Below, one piece after another: positions 40,946 through 49,468 of a stretch of 49,592 nt of DNA (within the stretch, counting starts at the first letter, position 1; the number at the start of each line of letters is the position of its first letter). The position numbers were made by a program, and so were the translations under genes. This DNA comes from Amycolatopsis pittospori. GTDB taxonomy: Bacteria; Actinomycetota; Actinomycetes; Mycobacteriales; Pseudonocardiaceae. The notes beneath the pieces were generated by a model. The model had not been told where the DNA came from and searched no databases. It was given only the letters and a program-made list of their open reading frames with translations. The DNA lies in assembly GCF_013870525.1 (NCBI RefSeq), contig NZ_JACBXD010000060.1, forward strand, positions 1 to 49,592, given 5' to 3'.

Positions 40946-42583
40946 ATGGCGGAGCTGACGATCTCCTCGGATGAGATCCGTAGCGCGATCGAGAACTACG
41001 TCTCGAGTTACGCCCCGGACGTGAGCCGGGAAGAAGTTGGCGTCGTCGTCGACGCCGGTGACGGTATCGCCCACGTAGAGGGCCTCCCCTCGGCCATGGC
41101 GAACGAGCTGCTCGAGTTCCCCGGCGGGGTCCTCGGCGTCGCGCTGAACCTGGACGCGCGCTCCATCGGTGCCGCGATCCTCGGTGACTTCGAGACCGTC
41201 GTCGAAGGCCAGCAGGTCAAGCGCACCGGCCAGGTCCTCTCGGTCCCGGTCGGCGAGGGCTACCTCGGCCGCGTGGTGAACCCGCTGGGCGCCCCGATCG
41301 ACGGCCTCGGCGAGATCGAGACCACCGAGCGTCGCCCGCTGGAGGTCAAGGCCGCTTCGGTGGTCGAGCGCCAGCCGGTGGCCGAGCCGCTGCAGACCGG
41401 TATCACCGCCATCGACGCGATGACCCCGATCGGCCGTGGCCAGCGTCAGCTGATCATCGGTGACCGCAAGACCGGTAAGACCGCGGTCGCGGTGGACACG
41501 ATCATCAACCAGAAGGCCAACTGGGAGACCGGCGACCCGAAGAAGCAGGTTCGCTGCATCTACGTCGCGGTCGGCCAGAAGGGCTCCACGATCGCCGCCG
41601 TGAAGAAGTCCCTCGAGGACGCCGGCGCGATGGAGTACACCACCATCGTCGCGGCCCCCGCGTCGGACTCCGCCGGCTTCAAGTGGATCGCGCCGTACAC
41701 CGGCTCGGCCATCGGCCAGCACTGGATGTACGAGGGCAAGCACGTCCTCATCGTGTTCGACGACCTGACCAAGCAGGCCGACGCGTACCGCGCGATCTCG
41801 CTGCTGCTGCGTCGCCCGCCGGGCCGTGAAGCCTTCCCCGGCGACGTCTTCTACTTGCACTCCCGTCTCCTCGAGCGTTGCGCCAAGCTCTCGGACGAGC
41901 TGGGCGCGGGCTCGCTGACCGGTCTCCCGATCATCGAGACCAAGGCGAACGACGTGTCGGCCTACATCCCGACGAACGTCATTTCGATCACCGACGGTCA
42001 GTGCTTCTTCCAGTCGGACCTGTTCAACGCCGGTCAGCGCCCGGCCATCGACGTGGGTATCTCGGTTTCCCGCGTGGGTGGTGCCGCGCAGGTCAAGGCG
42101 ATGAAGCAGGTTTCGGGTTCGCTCCGTATCGACCTGTCGCAGTACCGCGAGCTGGAGGCCTTCGCGGCCTTCGCTTCGGACCTCGACGACGCGTCGAAGG
42201 CGCAGCTCGAGCGTGGCGTCCGCCTGTACGAGGTGCTCAAGCAGCCGCAGTACTCGCCGATCCCGGTCGAGGAGCAGGTCGTCACGGTTTACCTCGGTAC
42301 CAACGGGCACTTCGACTCGGTCCCGACCGAGGACGTGCGCCGCTTCCGTGACGAGTTCGTCGACTCCGCGCGCCGCAAGCACGGCGAGCTCCTCAAGGAC
42401 ATCCGCGAGTCGGGCAAGTTCTCCGACGAGACCGCCAACGGCCTGGTCGACGCGGTGAACGAGTTCAAGAAGGAGTTCACCACCGCCGAGGGCAAGAGCC
42501 TCGTCGAGGTCTCCGACGCGATGGACGCCGAGAAGGTCGGGCAGGAGACCGTCAAGGTCAACAAGCCCGCACCGAAGAAGTGA
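40946..42583 (+). CDS. atpA: ATP synthase F1 subunit alpha
   Basis: 545 residues from ATG 40946. Beta-barrel N-domain, nucleotide domain with P-loop GDRKTGKTAVAVD and LIVFDDLTKQADAYR, and DISVSRVGGAAQVKAMK-type sequence (DVGISVSRVGGAAQ). It forms the non-catalytic nucleotide sites and supplies the Arg finger to beta. The C-terminal tail (about 30 residues after LVDAVNEFKKEFTTAEG) is longer than in E. coli, a feature shared with mycobacteria, where it suppresses ATP hydrolysis. Confidence 0.95.
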   Translation: MAELTISSDEIRSAIENYVSSYAPDVSREEVGVVVDAGDGIAHVEGLPSAMANELLEFPGGVLGVALNLDARSIGAAILGDFETVVEGQQVKRTGQVLSVPVGEGYLGRVVNPLGAPIDGLGEIETTERRPLEVKAASVVERQPVAEPLQTGITAIDAMTPIGRGQRQLIIGDRKTGKTAVAVDTIINQKANWETGDPKKQVRCIYVAVGQKGSTIAAVKKSLEDAGAMEYTTIVAAPASDSAGFKWIAPYTGSAIGQHWMYEGKHVLIVFDDLTKQADAYRAISLLLRRPPGREAFPGDVFYLHSRLLERCAKLSDELGAGSLTGLPIIETKANDVSAYIPTNVISITDGQCFFQSDLFNAGQRPAIDVGISVSRVGGAAQVKAMKQVSGSLRIDLSQYRELEAFAAFASDLDDASKAQLERGVRLYEVLKQPQYSPIPVEEQVVTVYLGTNGHFDSVPTEDVRRFRDEFVDSARRKHGELLKDIRESGKFSDETANGLVDAVNEFKKEFTTAEGKSLVEVSDAMDAEKVGQETVKVNKPAPKK

Positions 42584-42594
42584 GCTGGTAGCTC

Positions 42595-43533
42595 ATGGCC
42601 GCACAACTCCGAGAACTCCGGTCGCGTATCAAGGCGACCAAGTCCATCGGCAAGATCACCAAGGCGATGGAGCTCATCGCCACCGCGCGCATCACCAAGG
42701 CGCGGGCGAAGGTCGCGGCGTCGCGGCCCTACTCGGACGAGATCACGAACGTGCTCTCGGCCCTGGCGGGCGCCTCGGCCAACCTCGACCACCCGTTGCT
42801 GGTCGAGCGCCCCAACCCGAAGCGCGCGGCGGTCCTCGTGATCACCAGCGACAAGGGTCAGTGCGGTGGGTACAACTCCAACGTGCTGAAGGCGACCGAG
42901 GAGCTCCTCACGCTGCTGCGCGAGCAGGGCAAGGAGCCGGTGCTGTACGTGACCGGCAACAAGGGCCTGAGCTACTACCGGTTCCGGGGCCGCGAGGTGA
43001 CCGAAGGCTGGACGGGGTTCTCCGACCAGCCCGGTTACGTCAACGCTTCGACCGCCGGTGAGCTCATCGTCGAGTCGTTCCTGAACGGCGCCGACGACGA
43101 GGCGGGCAACGCCGACGGCATCCTGGGTGTCGACGAGATCCACGTCGTCTACACCGAGTTCGTCTCGATGCTCACCCAGCGCCCGACCGCCAAGCGCGTC
43201 GCGCCGCTGGAGGTCGAGTACACCGAGGACGGCGAGGAGAAGCCCGAAAGCCTGCTCCCGAGCTACGAGTTCGAGCCCAGTGCCGAAAAGCTGCTCTCCG
43301 CGTTGCTGCCGAAGTACATCAACACGCGGATCTTCGCGGCGATGCTCGAGTCGGCGGCGTCCGAACTCGCTGCTCGCCGTACCGCGATGAAGGCGGCGTC
43401 GGACAACGCGAACGACCTGGTGAACACGCTGACGCGGGAGGCGAACCAGGCCCGCCAGGCGCAGATCACCCAGGAGATCTCCGAAATCGTCGGTGGCGCG
43501 AACGCGCTGACCGCAGCAGGAAGTGATGACTGA
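42595..43533 (+). CDS. atpG: ATP synthase F1 subunit gamma
   Basis: 312 residues from ATG 42595, 11 bases after atpA. Typical ends of the central shaft: AAQLRELRSRIKATKSIGKITKAMELIATARI at the N-terminus and ELAARRTAMKAASDNANDLV plus a long helix to the C-terminus. SDKGQCGGYNSNV is conserved. The stop overlaps the atpD start by one base (TGATG), so the two are translationally coupled. Confidence 0.95.
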   Translation: MAAQLRELRSRIKATKSIGKITKAMELIATARITKARAKVAASRPYSDEITNVLSALAGASANLDHPLLVERPNPKRAAVLVITSDKGQCGGYNSNVLKATEELLTLLREQGKEPVLYVTGNKGLSYYRFRGREVTEGWTGFSDQPGYVNASTAGELIVESFLNGADDEAGNADGILGVDEIHVVYTEFVSMLTQRPTAKRVAPLEVEYTEDGEEKPESLLPSYEFEPSAEKLLSALLPKYINTRIFAAMLESAASELAARRTAMKAASDNANDLVNTLTREANQARQAQITQEISEIVGGANALTAAGSDD

Positions 43534-44960
43534 TGACCAGTACTGAAACCCCGCGTGCCAAGGGGCGCATCGTCTCGGTGACCGGCCCGGTCGTCGACGT
43601 CGAATTCCCGCGCGGTTCCGTTCCCGACCAGTTCAACGCGCTCAAGGTCGAAATCGAGTTCGAGCAGCTGCGCAAGACGGTGACCCTCGAGGTCGCCAGC
43701 CACCTCGGTGACAACCTCGTCCGCACCATCTCGCTCCAGCCGCAGGACGGCCTGGTGCGTGGCGCCGAGGTCACCGACACCGGCGGCCCCATCACGGTCC
43801 CGGTCGGCGACAAGGTCAAGGGCCACGTCTACAACGCGCTCGGCGAGTGCCTGGACGAGCCCGGCTACGGCGAGGACCTCGAGCGCTGGGGCATCCACCG
43901 CAACCCGCCTTCCTTCGACCAGCTCGAAGGCAAGACGAAGATGCTGGAGACCGGCCTCAAGGTCGTCGACCTGCTGACCCCGTACGTCGAGGGTGGCAAG
44001 ATCGGCCTGTTCGGCGGTGCCGGCGTCGGCAAGACGGTGCTCATCAAGGAGATGATCACCCGTGTCGCCCGGAACTTCGGTGGTACCTCGGTGTTCGCCG
44101 GTGTCGGCGAGCGCACCCGTGAGGGCAACGACCTCTTCCTGGAGATGTCCGAGGACGGCGTCATCAACGACACCGCCCTCGTCTTCGGTCAGATGGACGA
44201 GCCGCCGGGCACCCGTATGCGGGTCGCGCTGTCCGCGCTGACCATGGCGGAGTACTTCCGCGATGTGCAGAACCAGGACGTGCTGCTCTTCATCGACAAC
44301 ATCTTCCGGTTCACCCAGGCCGGTTCCGAGGTGTCGACCCTGCTGGGCCGGATGCCTTCGGCCGTGGGTTACCAGCCGACGCTGGCGGACGAGATGGGTC
44401 AGCTCCAGGAGCGGATCACCTCGACCCGTGGTCGTTCGATCACCTCGATGCAGGCGATCTACGTCCCCGCGGACGACTACACCGACCCGGCGCCGGCGAC
44501 GACGTTCGCCCACCTGGACGCCACCACCGAGCTTTCGCGTGGTGTCTTCCAGAAGGGCATCTTCCCGGCGGTGGACCCGCTGGCGTCGACGTCGACCATT
44601 CTCGACCCGGCCATCGTCGGTGAGGACCACTACCGCGTGGCCTCCGAGGTCATCCGGATCCTGCAGAAGTACAAGGAACTGCAGGACATCATCGCGATCC
44701 TCGGTATGGACGAGCTCTCGGAAGAGGACAAGCTCACCGTTCAGCGCGCGCGCCGCATCGAGCGGTTCCTCTCGCAGAACATGCTGGTCGCCGAGGCGTT
44801 CACGCAGATCCCGGGCTCGACCGTGCCGCTGTCGGAGACCATCGAGTCCTTCGACCGCATCACCAAGGGCGACTTCGACCACTACCCGGAGCAGGCGTTC
44901 CTGGGTATCGGTGGCCTCGAAGACCTCGAGAAGAAGTACAAGGAAATCACCAAGAAGTGA
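43533..44960 (+). CDS. atpD: ATP synthase F1 subunit beta
   Basis: 475 residues from ATG 43533. Catalytic P-loop GGAGVGKTVLIKE, the catalytic Glu region GVGERTREGNDL, Walker B VLLFIDNIFRFTQAG, and the C-terminal helix with LGMDELSEEDKLTVQRARRIERFLSQ (the DELSEED-type contact with gamma). It carries out ATP synthesis and hydrolysis. A GC-rich hairpin sits 16 bases after its stop, before atpC. Confidence 0.98.
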   Translation: MTSTETPRAKGRIVSVTGPVVDVEFPRGSVPDQFNALKVEIEFEQLRKTVTLEVASHLGDNLVRTISLQPQDGLVRGAEVTDTGGPITVPVGDKVKGHVYNALGECLDEPGYGEDLERWGIHRNPPSFDQLEGKTKMLETGLKVVDLLTPYVEGGKIGLFGGAGVGKTVLIKEMITRVARNFGGTSVFAGVGERTREGNDLFLEMSEDGVINDTALVFGQMDEPPGTRMRVALSALTMAEYFRDVQNQDVLLFIDNIFRFTQAGSEVSTLLGRMPSAVGYQPTLADEMGQLQERITSTRGRSITSMQAIYVPADDYTDPAPATTFAHLDATTELSRGVFQKGIFPAVDPLASTSTILDPAIVGEDHYRVASEVIRILQKYKELQDIIAILGMDELSEEDKLTVQRARRIERFLSQNMLVAEAFTQIPGSTVPLSETIESFDRITKGDFDHYPEQAFLGIGGLEDLEKKYKEITKK

Positions 44961-44976
44961 TGTTCCGATGAGCGGC

Positions 44977-45007
44977 GGGATCAGTGTCTACTGTGGACGC
45001 TGGTCCC
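44977..45007 (+). terminator. Hairpin between atpD and atpC
   Basis: GGGATCAGTGTC (44977-44988) pairs with GACGCTGGTCCC (44996-45007) through ten Watson-Crick and two G-U pairs, extendable by a C-G pair outward, with a 7-base loop. There is no U tract, so it may be an attenuator, processing or stability element rather than a full terminator. Confidence 0.5.
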
Positions 45008-45074
45008 GTCGTTCGCATACAGGGAACTTTGACCATTACACTCGGTGTCAGCACCTGAGGTGAAGGGAAGCTAC

Positions 45075-45440
45075 GTGGCTGAGATTTCTGTCGAGCTGGT
45101 AGCCGTCGAGCGCCGTCTCTGGTCCGGTACCGCCACGTTCGTGGTGGCCCAGACCACCGAGGGCGAGATCGGCATCATGGCCGGTCACGAGCCTGTCCTC
45201 GGCCAGCTCGTCGAAGGTGGTGTCGTGAAGGTGACGACCACCGACGGCGAGGTCGTGACCGCCGCGGTGCACGGCGGTTTCCTGTCGGTCACCGCGACGG
45301 GCGTGAGCATCCTCGCCGAGAGCGCCGAGCTCTCGCACGAGATCGACGTCGATGCGGCCAAGAAGGCGCTGAGCGGCGAAGACGAGCAAGAGCGGGCTAG
45401 GGCAGCCGCCCAGCTTCGCGCGGCCGGTCAGTCGGTCTGA
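45075..45440 (+). CDS. atpC: ATP synthase F1 subunit epsilon
   Basis: 121 residues from GTG 45075 with GAAGGGAAG upstream; a further in-frame GTG at 45045 is less likely. The N-terminal beta barrel begins AEISVELVAVERRLWSGTATFVVAQTTEGEIGIMAGHEP (conserved GxxGIxxGHxP), and a short C-terminal helix (KKALSGEDEQERARAAAQLRAA) follows. It is shorter than the E. coli subunit (139), as in mycobacteria. It couples the rotor to the c-ring. A 114-base gap with a hairpin separates it from atpD. Confidence 0.93.
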   Translation: MAEISVELVAVERRLWSGTATFVVAQTTEGEIGIMAGHEPVLGQLVEGGVVKVTTTDGEVVTAAVHGGFLSVTATGVSILAESAELSHEIDVDAAKKALSGEDEQERARAAAQLRAAGQSV

Positions 45441-45465
45441 CCGGGAATCGGGCAGGGGCCGGGCC

Positions 45466-45900
45466 GTGGAAATCGCCGTGGGTGTTCTCGGGGCCCTGAC
45501 CATCCTGGCCGTTCTCGCGGCCTGGTATTCGCTTCGATGGGTCCGGATGCGCCGCGGTGGTGGCGTGAGCGTCGCGCTGCGGTGGCGTCCGGACGAGGCG
45601 CGGTCCAGCTGGCATCTGGGGCTGGGCCGCTACGAGGGCGAGCAGTTCGTCTGGTTCCGCGTCTGGAGCCTGCGGACCGGCCCGGATCGCGTCTTCGAAC
45701 GCGAAAGCATGGAGATCGCGGACCGGCGCGATCCTTCCGGCACGGAGGCGTACGCCGTCCCCGAAGGCTCGATCGTCCTGCGGTGTGAGTCCGCCACGCA
45801 GGAGGCGATCGAGATCGCGATGGGCCCCGGCGCTCTCACCGGGTTCCTTTCCTGGCTGGAGTCGGCCCCACCCGGCCGTCGCCTTCCCCGCGCTTCCTGA
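45466..45900 (+). CDS. DUF2550 membrane protein
   Basis: 144 residues from GTG 45466, 25 bases after atpC. One N-terminal membrane span (EIAVGVLGALTILAVLAAWYSLRW), then a basic linker (VRMRRGGG) and a cytoplasmic PH-like domain with WHLGLGRYEGEQFVWFRVWSL and PDRVFERESMEIADRRDP. The same gene follows atpC in mycobacteria (Rv1312 type). Function not established; the fixed position suggests a link to the ATP synthase or cell envelope, which is inference. Confidence 0.8.
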   Translation: MEIAVGVLGALTILAVLAAWYSLRWVRMRRGGGVSVALRWRPDEARSSWHLGLGRYEGEQFVWFRVWSLRTGPDRVFERESMEIADRRDPSGTEAYAVPEGSIVLRCESATQEAIEIAMGPGALTGFLSWLESAPPGRRLPRAS

Positions 45901-45921
45901 ATCGGTTCCGGTGGCAAGCCG

Positions 45922-45927
45922 TATGCT
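45922..45927 (+). promoter_or_regulatory. -10 element of the aroA-like gene (leaderless)
   Basis: TATGCT ends 6 bases before GTG 45934, with no Shine-Dalgarno sequence. Confidence 0.45.
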
Positions 45928-45933
45928 CGCTCC

Positions 45934-47169
45934 GTGACCATCGTCGACATCCCCGGCTCGAAGTCGATCACCGCCCGAGGCCTGTTCCTCGCGGCCGCCG
46001 CCCACGGGACGACCGTGCTGAGCAGGCCGCTGCGTTCGGACGACTCCGAGGGCTTCGCCGAGGGCCTGCTCAAGCTCGGCTATCAGGTTTCCCGTTCCGC
46101 CGATGAGTGGACGATCTCCGGCAGGCCCGAGGGCCCGGCCGTCGACAGCGCCGACGTCTTTTGCCGCGACGGTGCCACCACCGCACGCTTCCTGCCCGCC
46201 CTGGCCGCCGCCGGGTACGGGACCTTCCGCTTCGACGCTTCCGAGCAGATGCGCGCCCGGCCGCTGGGGCCGCTGACCGACGCGCTGCGGGAACTGGGCG
46301 TCGACCTCACCTTCGAAGGCGAGCCGGGACACCATCCGCTGGTGGTGCGGGCCGCCGGGATCAAGGGCGGCGACCTCACACTGGACGCCGGTCTGTCGTC
46401 GCAGTTCCTGACCGCGTTGCTGCTGGTCGGGCCGCTGACCGCGGAGGGACTGCGGATCACGGTCACGGATCTGGTTTCGGTGCCCTACGTCGAGATCACC
46501 CTCGCGATGATGCGGCGCTTCGGTGTCGAGGTCGTCCGCGAGGGTGACACGTTCATCGTGCCGCCCTCGCCGTATCAGGCCTGCCGCTACGAGATCGAGC
46601 CCGACGCTTCGACGTCGAGCTACTTCTTCGCCGCGGCCGCGCTGACCGGGCGTTCCGTGACGGTTCCGGGGCTCTCGGCCGGTGCTTTGCAAGGGGATCT
46701 GCGGTTCGTCGAGGTGCTGCGGCAGATGGGCGCCGACGTCGAGGTGGGCGCGGACGCGGTGACCGTGACCGGTACCGGTGGGCTGCGCGGTGTCACGGTG
46801 AACATGCGCGACATCTCCGACACCGTCCCGACCCTCGCGGCCATCGCGCCGTTCGCGGACGGGCCGGTGCGGATCGAGGACGTCTACAACACGCGCATCA
46901 AGGAATGCGACCGGCTCGCGGCATGCGAGGAGAACCTGCGCGCGATGGGGATCTCGGTGGAGACCGGACGGGACTGGATCGAGATCCGGCCTTCGGTGCC
47001 CACGGGGGCGCTCGTGAAGTGCCGGCGGGACCACCGGATCGCGATGGCGTTCAGTGTCACGGGGTTGCTCACGCCGGGAGTGACGCTCGACGACCCGGGT
47101 TGCGTGAAGAAGACCTTCCCGGGCTTCCATGACGCCCTCGCCACGCTTCGCGCTTCCTGGGGTCTGTGA
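45934..47169 (+). CDS. aroA: 3-phosphoshikimate 1-carboxyvinyltransferase (EPSP synthase), divergent form
   Basis: 411 residues from GTG 45934. EPSP synthase signatures: PGSKSITAR (Lys10), CRDGATTARFLPAL (phosphoenolpyruvate-binding loop), LSSQFLTALLL, the catalytic Asp in RDISDTVPTLA, RIKECDRLAA (Glu and Arg), and the DHRIAMAF and CVKKTFPGFHD segments. It adds phosphoenolpyruvate to shikimate-3-phosphate in the chorismate pathway. In the loop corresponding to E. coli AGTAMRP this protein has GATTARF, placing Ala81 where Gly96 normally sits; that change gives glyphosate insensitivity in other enzymes. It may be a second EPSP synthase. It lies in the atpC-murA interval of the conserved order. 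Confidence 0.85.
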   Translation: MTIVDIPGSKSITARGLFLAAAAHGTTVLSRPLRSDDSEGFAEGLLKLGYQVSRSADEWTISGRPEGPAVDSADVFCRDGATTARFLPALAAAGYGTFRFDASEQMRARPLGPLTDALRELGVDLTFEGEPGHHPLVVRAAGIKGGDLTLDAGLSSQFLTALLLVGPLTAEGLRITVTDLVSVPYVEITLAMMRRFGVEVVREGDTFIVPPSPYQACRYEIEPDASTSSYFFAAAALTGRSVTVPGLSAGALQGDLRFVEVLRQMGADVEVGADAVTVTGTGGLRGVTVNMRDISDTVPTLAAIAPFADGPVRIEDVYNTRIKECDRLAACEENLRAMGISVETGRDWIEIRPSVPTGALVKCRRDHRIAMAFSVTGLLTPGVTLDDPGCVKKTFPGFHDALATLRASWGL

Positions 47170-47177
47170 CCCTTCCG

Positions 47178-47202
47178 CCGCAATTAGTCCTCTAGTTGCG
47201 GT
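47178..47202 (+). repeat. Half copy of palindrome family A after aroA
   Basis: The 25-base sequence has the CCGCAA...TTGCGG inner dyad and the TTAGTCCTCT core of one family A arm, but the second arm is missing. It lies 8 bases after the aroA stop. Confidence 0.6.
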
Positions 47203-47320
47203 GAGGGCGTGCGCACCGGCAAGGTTCAGGAGCGGACGCCGGAAGCGAAGCGAACATGAGATCTTCACCGACCGGCATTTCTACCGGGCTGCGAACGTGA
47301 TCCCCGTCTATTCTCGGCGT

Positions 47321-47473
47321 ATGACTCAGAGCGAGGACACGAACCGCTGGAGCCACCTTCCCGAGTCCGTGTCCCTGGAGGACACGATCACGATGAAGGC
47401 GATCGACCCGGGCAAGGACGGCACGCCCGACGTCGACCTCGAGCGCTATTGGGCGGCACGAGAACAGGGCTGA
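47321..47473 (+). CDS. Small acidic protein of unknown function
   Basis: 50 residues from ATG 47321; TATTCT ends 6 bases upstream, fitting a leaderless mRNA. The sequence is hydrophilic with no Cys and no membrane span; segments are NRWSHLPESVSLEDTITMKA and TPDVDLERYWAAREQG. I do not recognise it. A good hairpin lies 9 bases after its stop (47483), which supports it being a real transcription unit. Codon use is like its neighbours. Confidence 0.6.
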   Translation: MTQSEDTNRWSHLPESVSLEDTITMKAIDPGKDGTPDVDLERYWAAREQG

Positions 47474-47482
47474 CCGGGAGCT

Positions 47483-47525
47483 GAAGGGCGCTTTCGCCGC
47501 ATCTCACGCGGGGAAAGCGCCCTTC
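47483..47525. terminator. Hairpin between convergent genes (family B)
   Basis: GAAGGGCGCTTTC (47483-47495) pairs with GAAAGCGCCCTTC (47513-47525), continued inward by CCGC/GCGG after one mismatch. It is shared by the small protein gene (+) and the cobalamin adenosyltransferase gene (-). Confidence 0.7.
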
Positions 47526-47546
47526 GTCGTGTCCAGCGCGGGAACG

Positions 47547-48119
47547 TCAGCTCGCGCCGCCCGGCTGCCACAGGATGTCGCCGTCCGGGTTCGCGAGCCG
47601 CGACAGGATGAACAGCAGATCCGAAAGCCGGTTCAGGTACTTGATCGCCAGCTGGTTCGTCGTGGCCTGTTCGGCTTCGTAGAGCGCCCAGCCGGAGCGC
47701 TCCGCGCGTCGTGCGACCGTGCGGGCCTGGTGCAGGAACGCCGCCCCCGGGGTACCACCCGGCAGGATGAACGACGTCAGCTTCGGTACGCGCTCGTTGA
47801 ACTCGTCGCACCAGCCTTCGAGCCGTTCGATGTAGCGCTCGGTGATGCGGAGCGGTTCGTACGGCGGGTTTTCGACGATCGGCGCGCACAGATCAGCGCC
47901 GACGTCGAAGAGATCGTTCTGTACCCCACGCAGGACCTGGGTGATTTCCGCGGAGAGACCACCCATCGCGAGGGCGAGCCCGATGACGGAGTTGGCTTCG
48001 TCGACGTCGGCGTACGCGGACAGCCGCGGCGACGTCTTCGGCACGCGGGAGCCGTCGCCGAGTGCCGTGGTGCCGTTGTCGCCGACCTTCGTGTAGACGC
48101 GGTTGATGCGAACGACCAT
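47547..48119 (-). CDS. Cob(I)alamin adenosyltransferase, PduO type
   Basis: 190 residues from ATG 48119-48117; TAGAGT ends 7 bases upstream (leaderless). PduO-type motifs: RVYTKVGDNGTTALGDG (N-terminal ATP-binding), ADVDEANSVIGLA, FILPGGTPGAAFLHQARTVARRAER (the conserved R-x-x-x-R-R-x-E-R), and KYLNRLSDLLFILSR. It forms adenosylcobalamin from cob(I)alamin and ATP. A homologue occupies the same place in mycobacteria (between the atp operon and murA). It diverges from murA, with only 62 bases between the starts. Confidence 0.9.
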   Translation of the reverse strand: MVVRINRVYTKVGDNGTTALGDGSRVPKTSPRLSAYADVDEANSVIGLALAMGGLSAEITQVLRGVQNDLFDVGADLCAPIVENPPYEPLRITERYIERLEGWCDEFNERVPKLTSFILPGGTPGAAFLHQARTVARRAERSGWALYEAEQATTNQLAIKYLNRLSDLLFILSRLANPDGDILWQPGGAS

Positions 48120-48181
48120 GAACCCGACTCTACCCGGCCCGGCGTAAGGCAAATCCGGGCGAGAGGGCATGATTGGCGCCC

Positions 48182-49456
48182 ATGAGTGAGCACTTCGACG
48201 TGCACGGCGGAGCACGGCTGGTCGGCGAGGTCGACGTGGTCGGGGCCAAGAACAGTGTCCTGAAATTGATGGCCGCGGCGCTGCTGGCCGAAGGTACGAC
48301 CACCATCACGAACTGCCCCCAGATCCTGGACGTCCCGCTGATGGGCGACGTCCTCCGCAGTGTGGGCTGCGACGTCGTCATCGACGGCGACACCGCGAAG
48401 ATCACCACCCCGGCCGAACTCTCGCACCGGGCCGATTCGGCCGCGATGGGCAAACTGCGTGCGTCGGTCTGCGTGCTGGGCCCGCTCGTCGGACGTCTCA
48501 AGCAGGCCGTCGTCGCGCTGCCCGGCGGCGACGCGATCGGCTCCCGGCCGCTGGACATGCACCAGAACGGTCTCCGCAAGCTGGGCGCCACCAGCACCAT
48601 CGAGCACGGCTGCGTCGTGGCCAAGGCCGACGGGCTGCGCGGCGCGCAGATCTGGCTGGACTTCCCGAGCGTCGGCGCCACCGAGAACATCCTGATGGCC
48701 GCCGTGCTCGCCGAGGGCACCACGGTCATCGACAACGCCGCGCGCGAGCCCGAGATCGTCGACATCTGCACGATGCTCGTCGAGATGGGCGCGAAGGTCG
48801 AAGGCGCGGGCACCTCGACCCTCACCGTCGAGGGCGTCGAGAAGCTGCACCCGACCGAGCACCGCGTGATCGGCGACCGGATCGTGGGCGCGACCTGGGC
48901 GTTCGCCGCCGCGATGACCCGGGGCGACCTGACCGTGCGCGGGGTCAACCCGCACTACCTCGACCTGGTCCTCGACAAGCTCGGCCTGGCGGGAGCCGAG
49001 GTCGAGACGTTCGGGGACAAGGGCTTCCGGATCATCCAGAAGGAGCGCCCGAAGGCCGTCGACTGGGTGACGCTGCCGTACCCGGGTTTCGCGACCGACC
49101 TGCAGCCGTTCGCGGTGGCGCTGTCGGCGGTGTCCGAGGGCACCTCGATGATCACCGAGAACATCTACGAGGCGCGGTTCCGCTTCATCGAAGAGATGAT
49201 GCGGCTCTCCGGTGACGCGCGCACCGACGGCCACCACGCCGTCGTCCGCGGCGTGGAGCAGCTCTCCAGCGCGCCGGTCTGGGCCGCGGACATCCGCGCC
49301 GGCGCCGGGCTGGTGCTGGCCGGGCTGTGCGCGGACGGCATCACCGAGGTCTGGGACGTCTTCCACATCGACCGCGGCTACCCGCACTTCGTGGAGAACC
49401 TGAACCGTCTCGGTGCCCGCATCGAACGCGTCTCGGGCGAACCCGAACGCGCCTGA
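48182..49456 (+). CDS. murA: UDP-N-acetylglucosamine 1-carboxyvinyltransferase
   Basis: 424 residues from ATG 48182 (an in-frame ATG at 48173 is less likely). MurA motifs: GAKNSVLKLMAAALL (Lys23 in the UDP-GlcNAc site), the active-site loop PGGDAIGSRPLDMH, DFPSVGATENILMAA, and PYPGFATDLQPF. It transfers phosphoenolpyruvate to UDP-GlcNAc, the first committed step of peptidoglycan synthesis. Position 117 is Asp in place of the Cys alkylated by fosfomycin (Cys115 in E. coli), as in mycobacterial MurA, so the enzyme should be fosfomycin-insensitive. Confidence 0.95.
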   Translation: MSEHFDVHGGARLVGEVDVVGAKNSVLKLMAAALLAEGTTTITNCPQILDVPLMGDVLRSVGCDVVIDGDTAKITTPAELSHRADSAAMGKLRASVCVLGPLVGRLKQAVVALPGGDAIGSRPLDMHQNGLRKLGATSTIEHGCVVAKADGLRGAQIWLDFPSVGATENILMAAVLAEGTTVIDNAAREPEIVDICTMLVEMGAKVEGAGTSTLTVEGVEKLHPTEHRVIGDRIVGATWAFAAAMTRGDLTVRGVNPHYLDLVLDKLGLAGAEVETFGDKGFRIIQKERPKAVDWVTLPYPGFATDLQPFAVALSAVSEGTSMITENIYEARFRFIEEMMRLSGDARTDGHHAVVRGVEQLSSAPVWAADIRAGAGLVLAGLCADGITEVWDVFHIDRGYPHFVENLNRLGARIERVSGEPERA

Positions 49457-49468
49457 TCCGGCGGACCT

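Noticed and set aside
40697..44882. Long antisense frames opposite atpH-atpA and atpG-atpD
   Set aside because: Same GC shadow effect; the plus-strand genes are unambiguous ATP synthase subunits.
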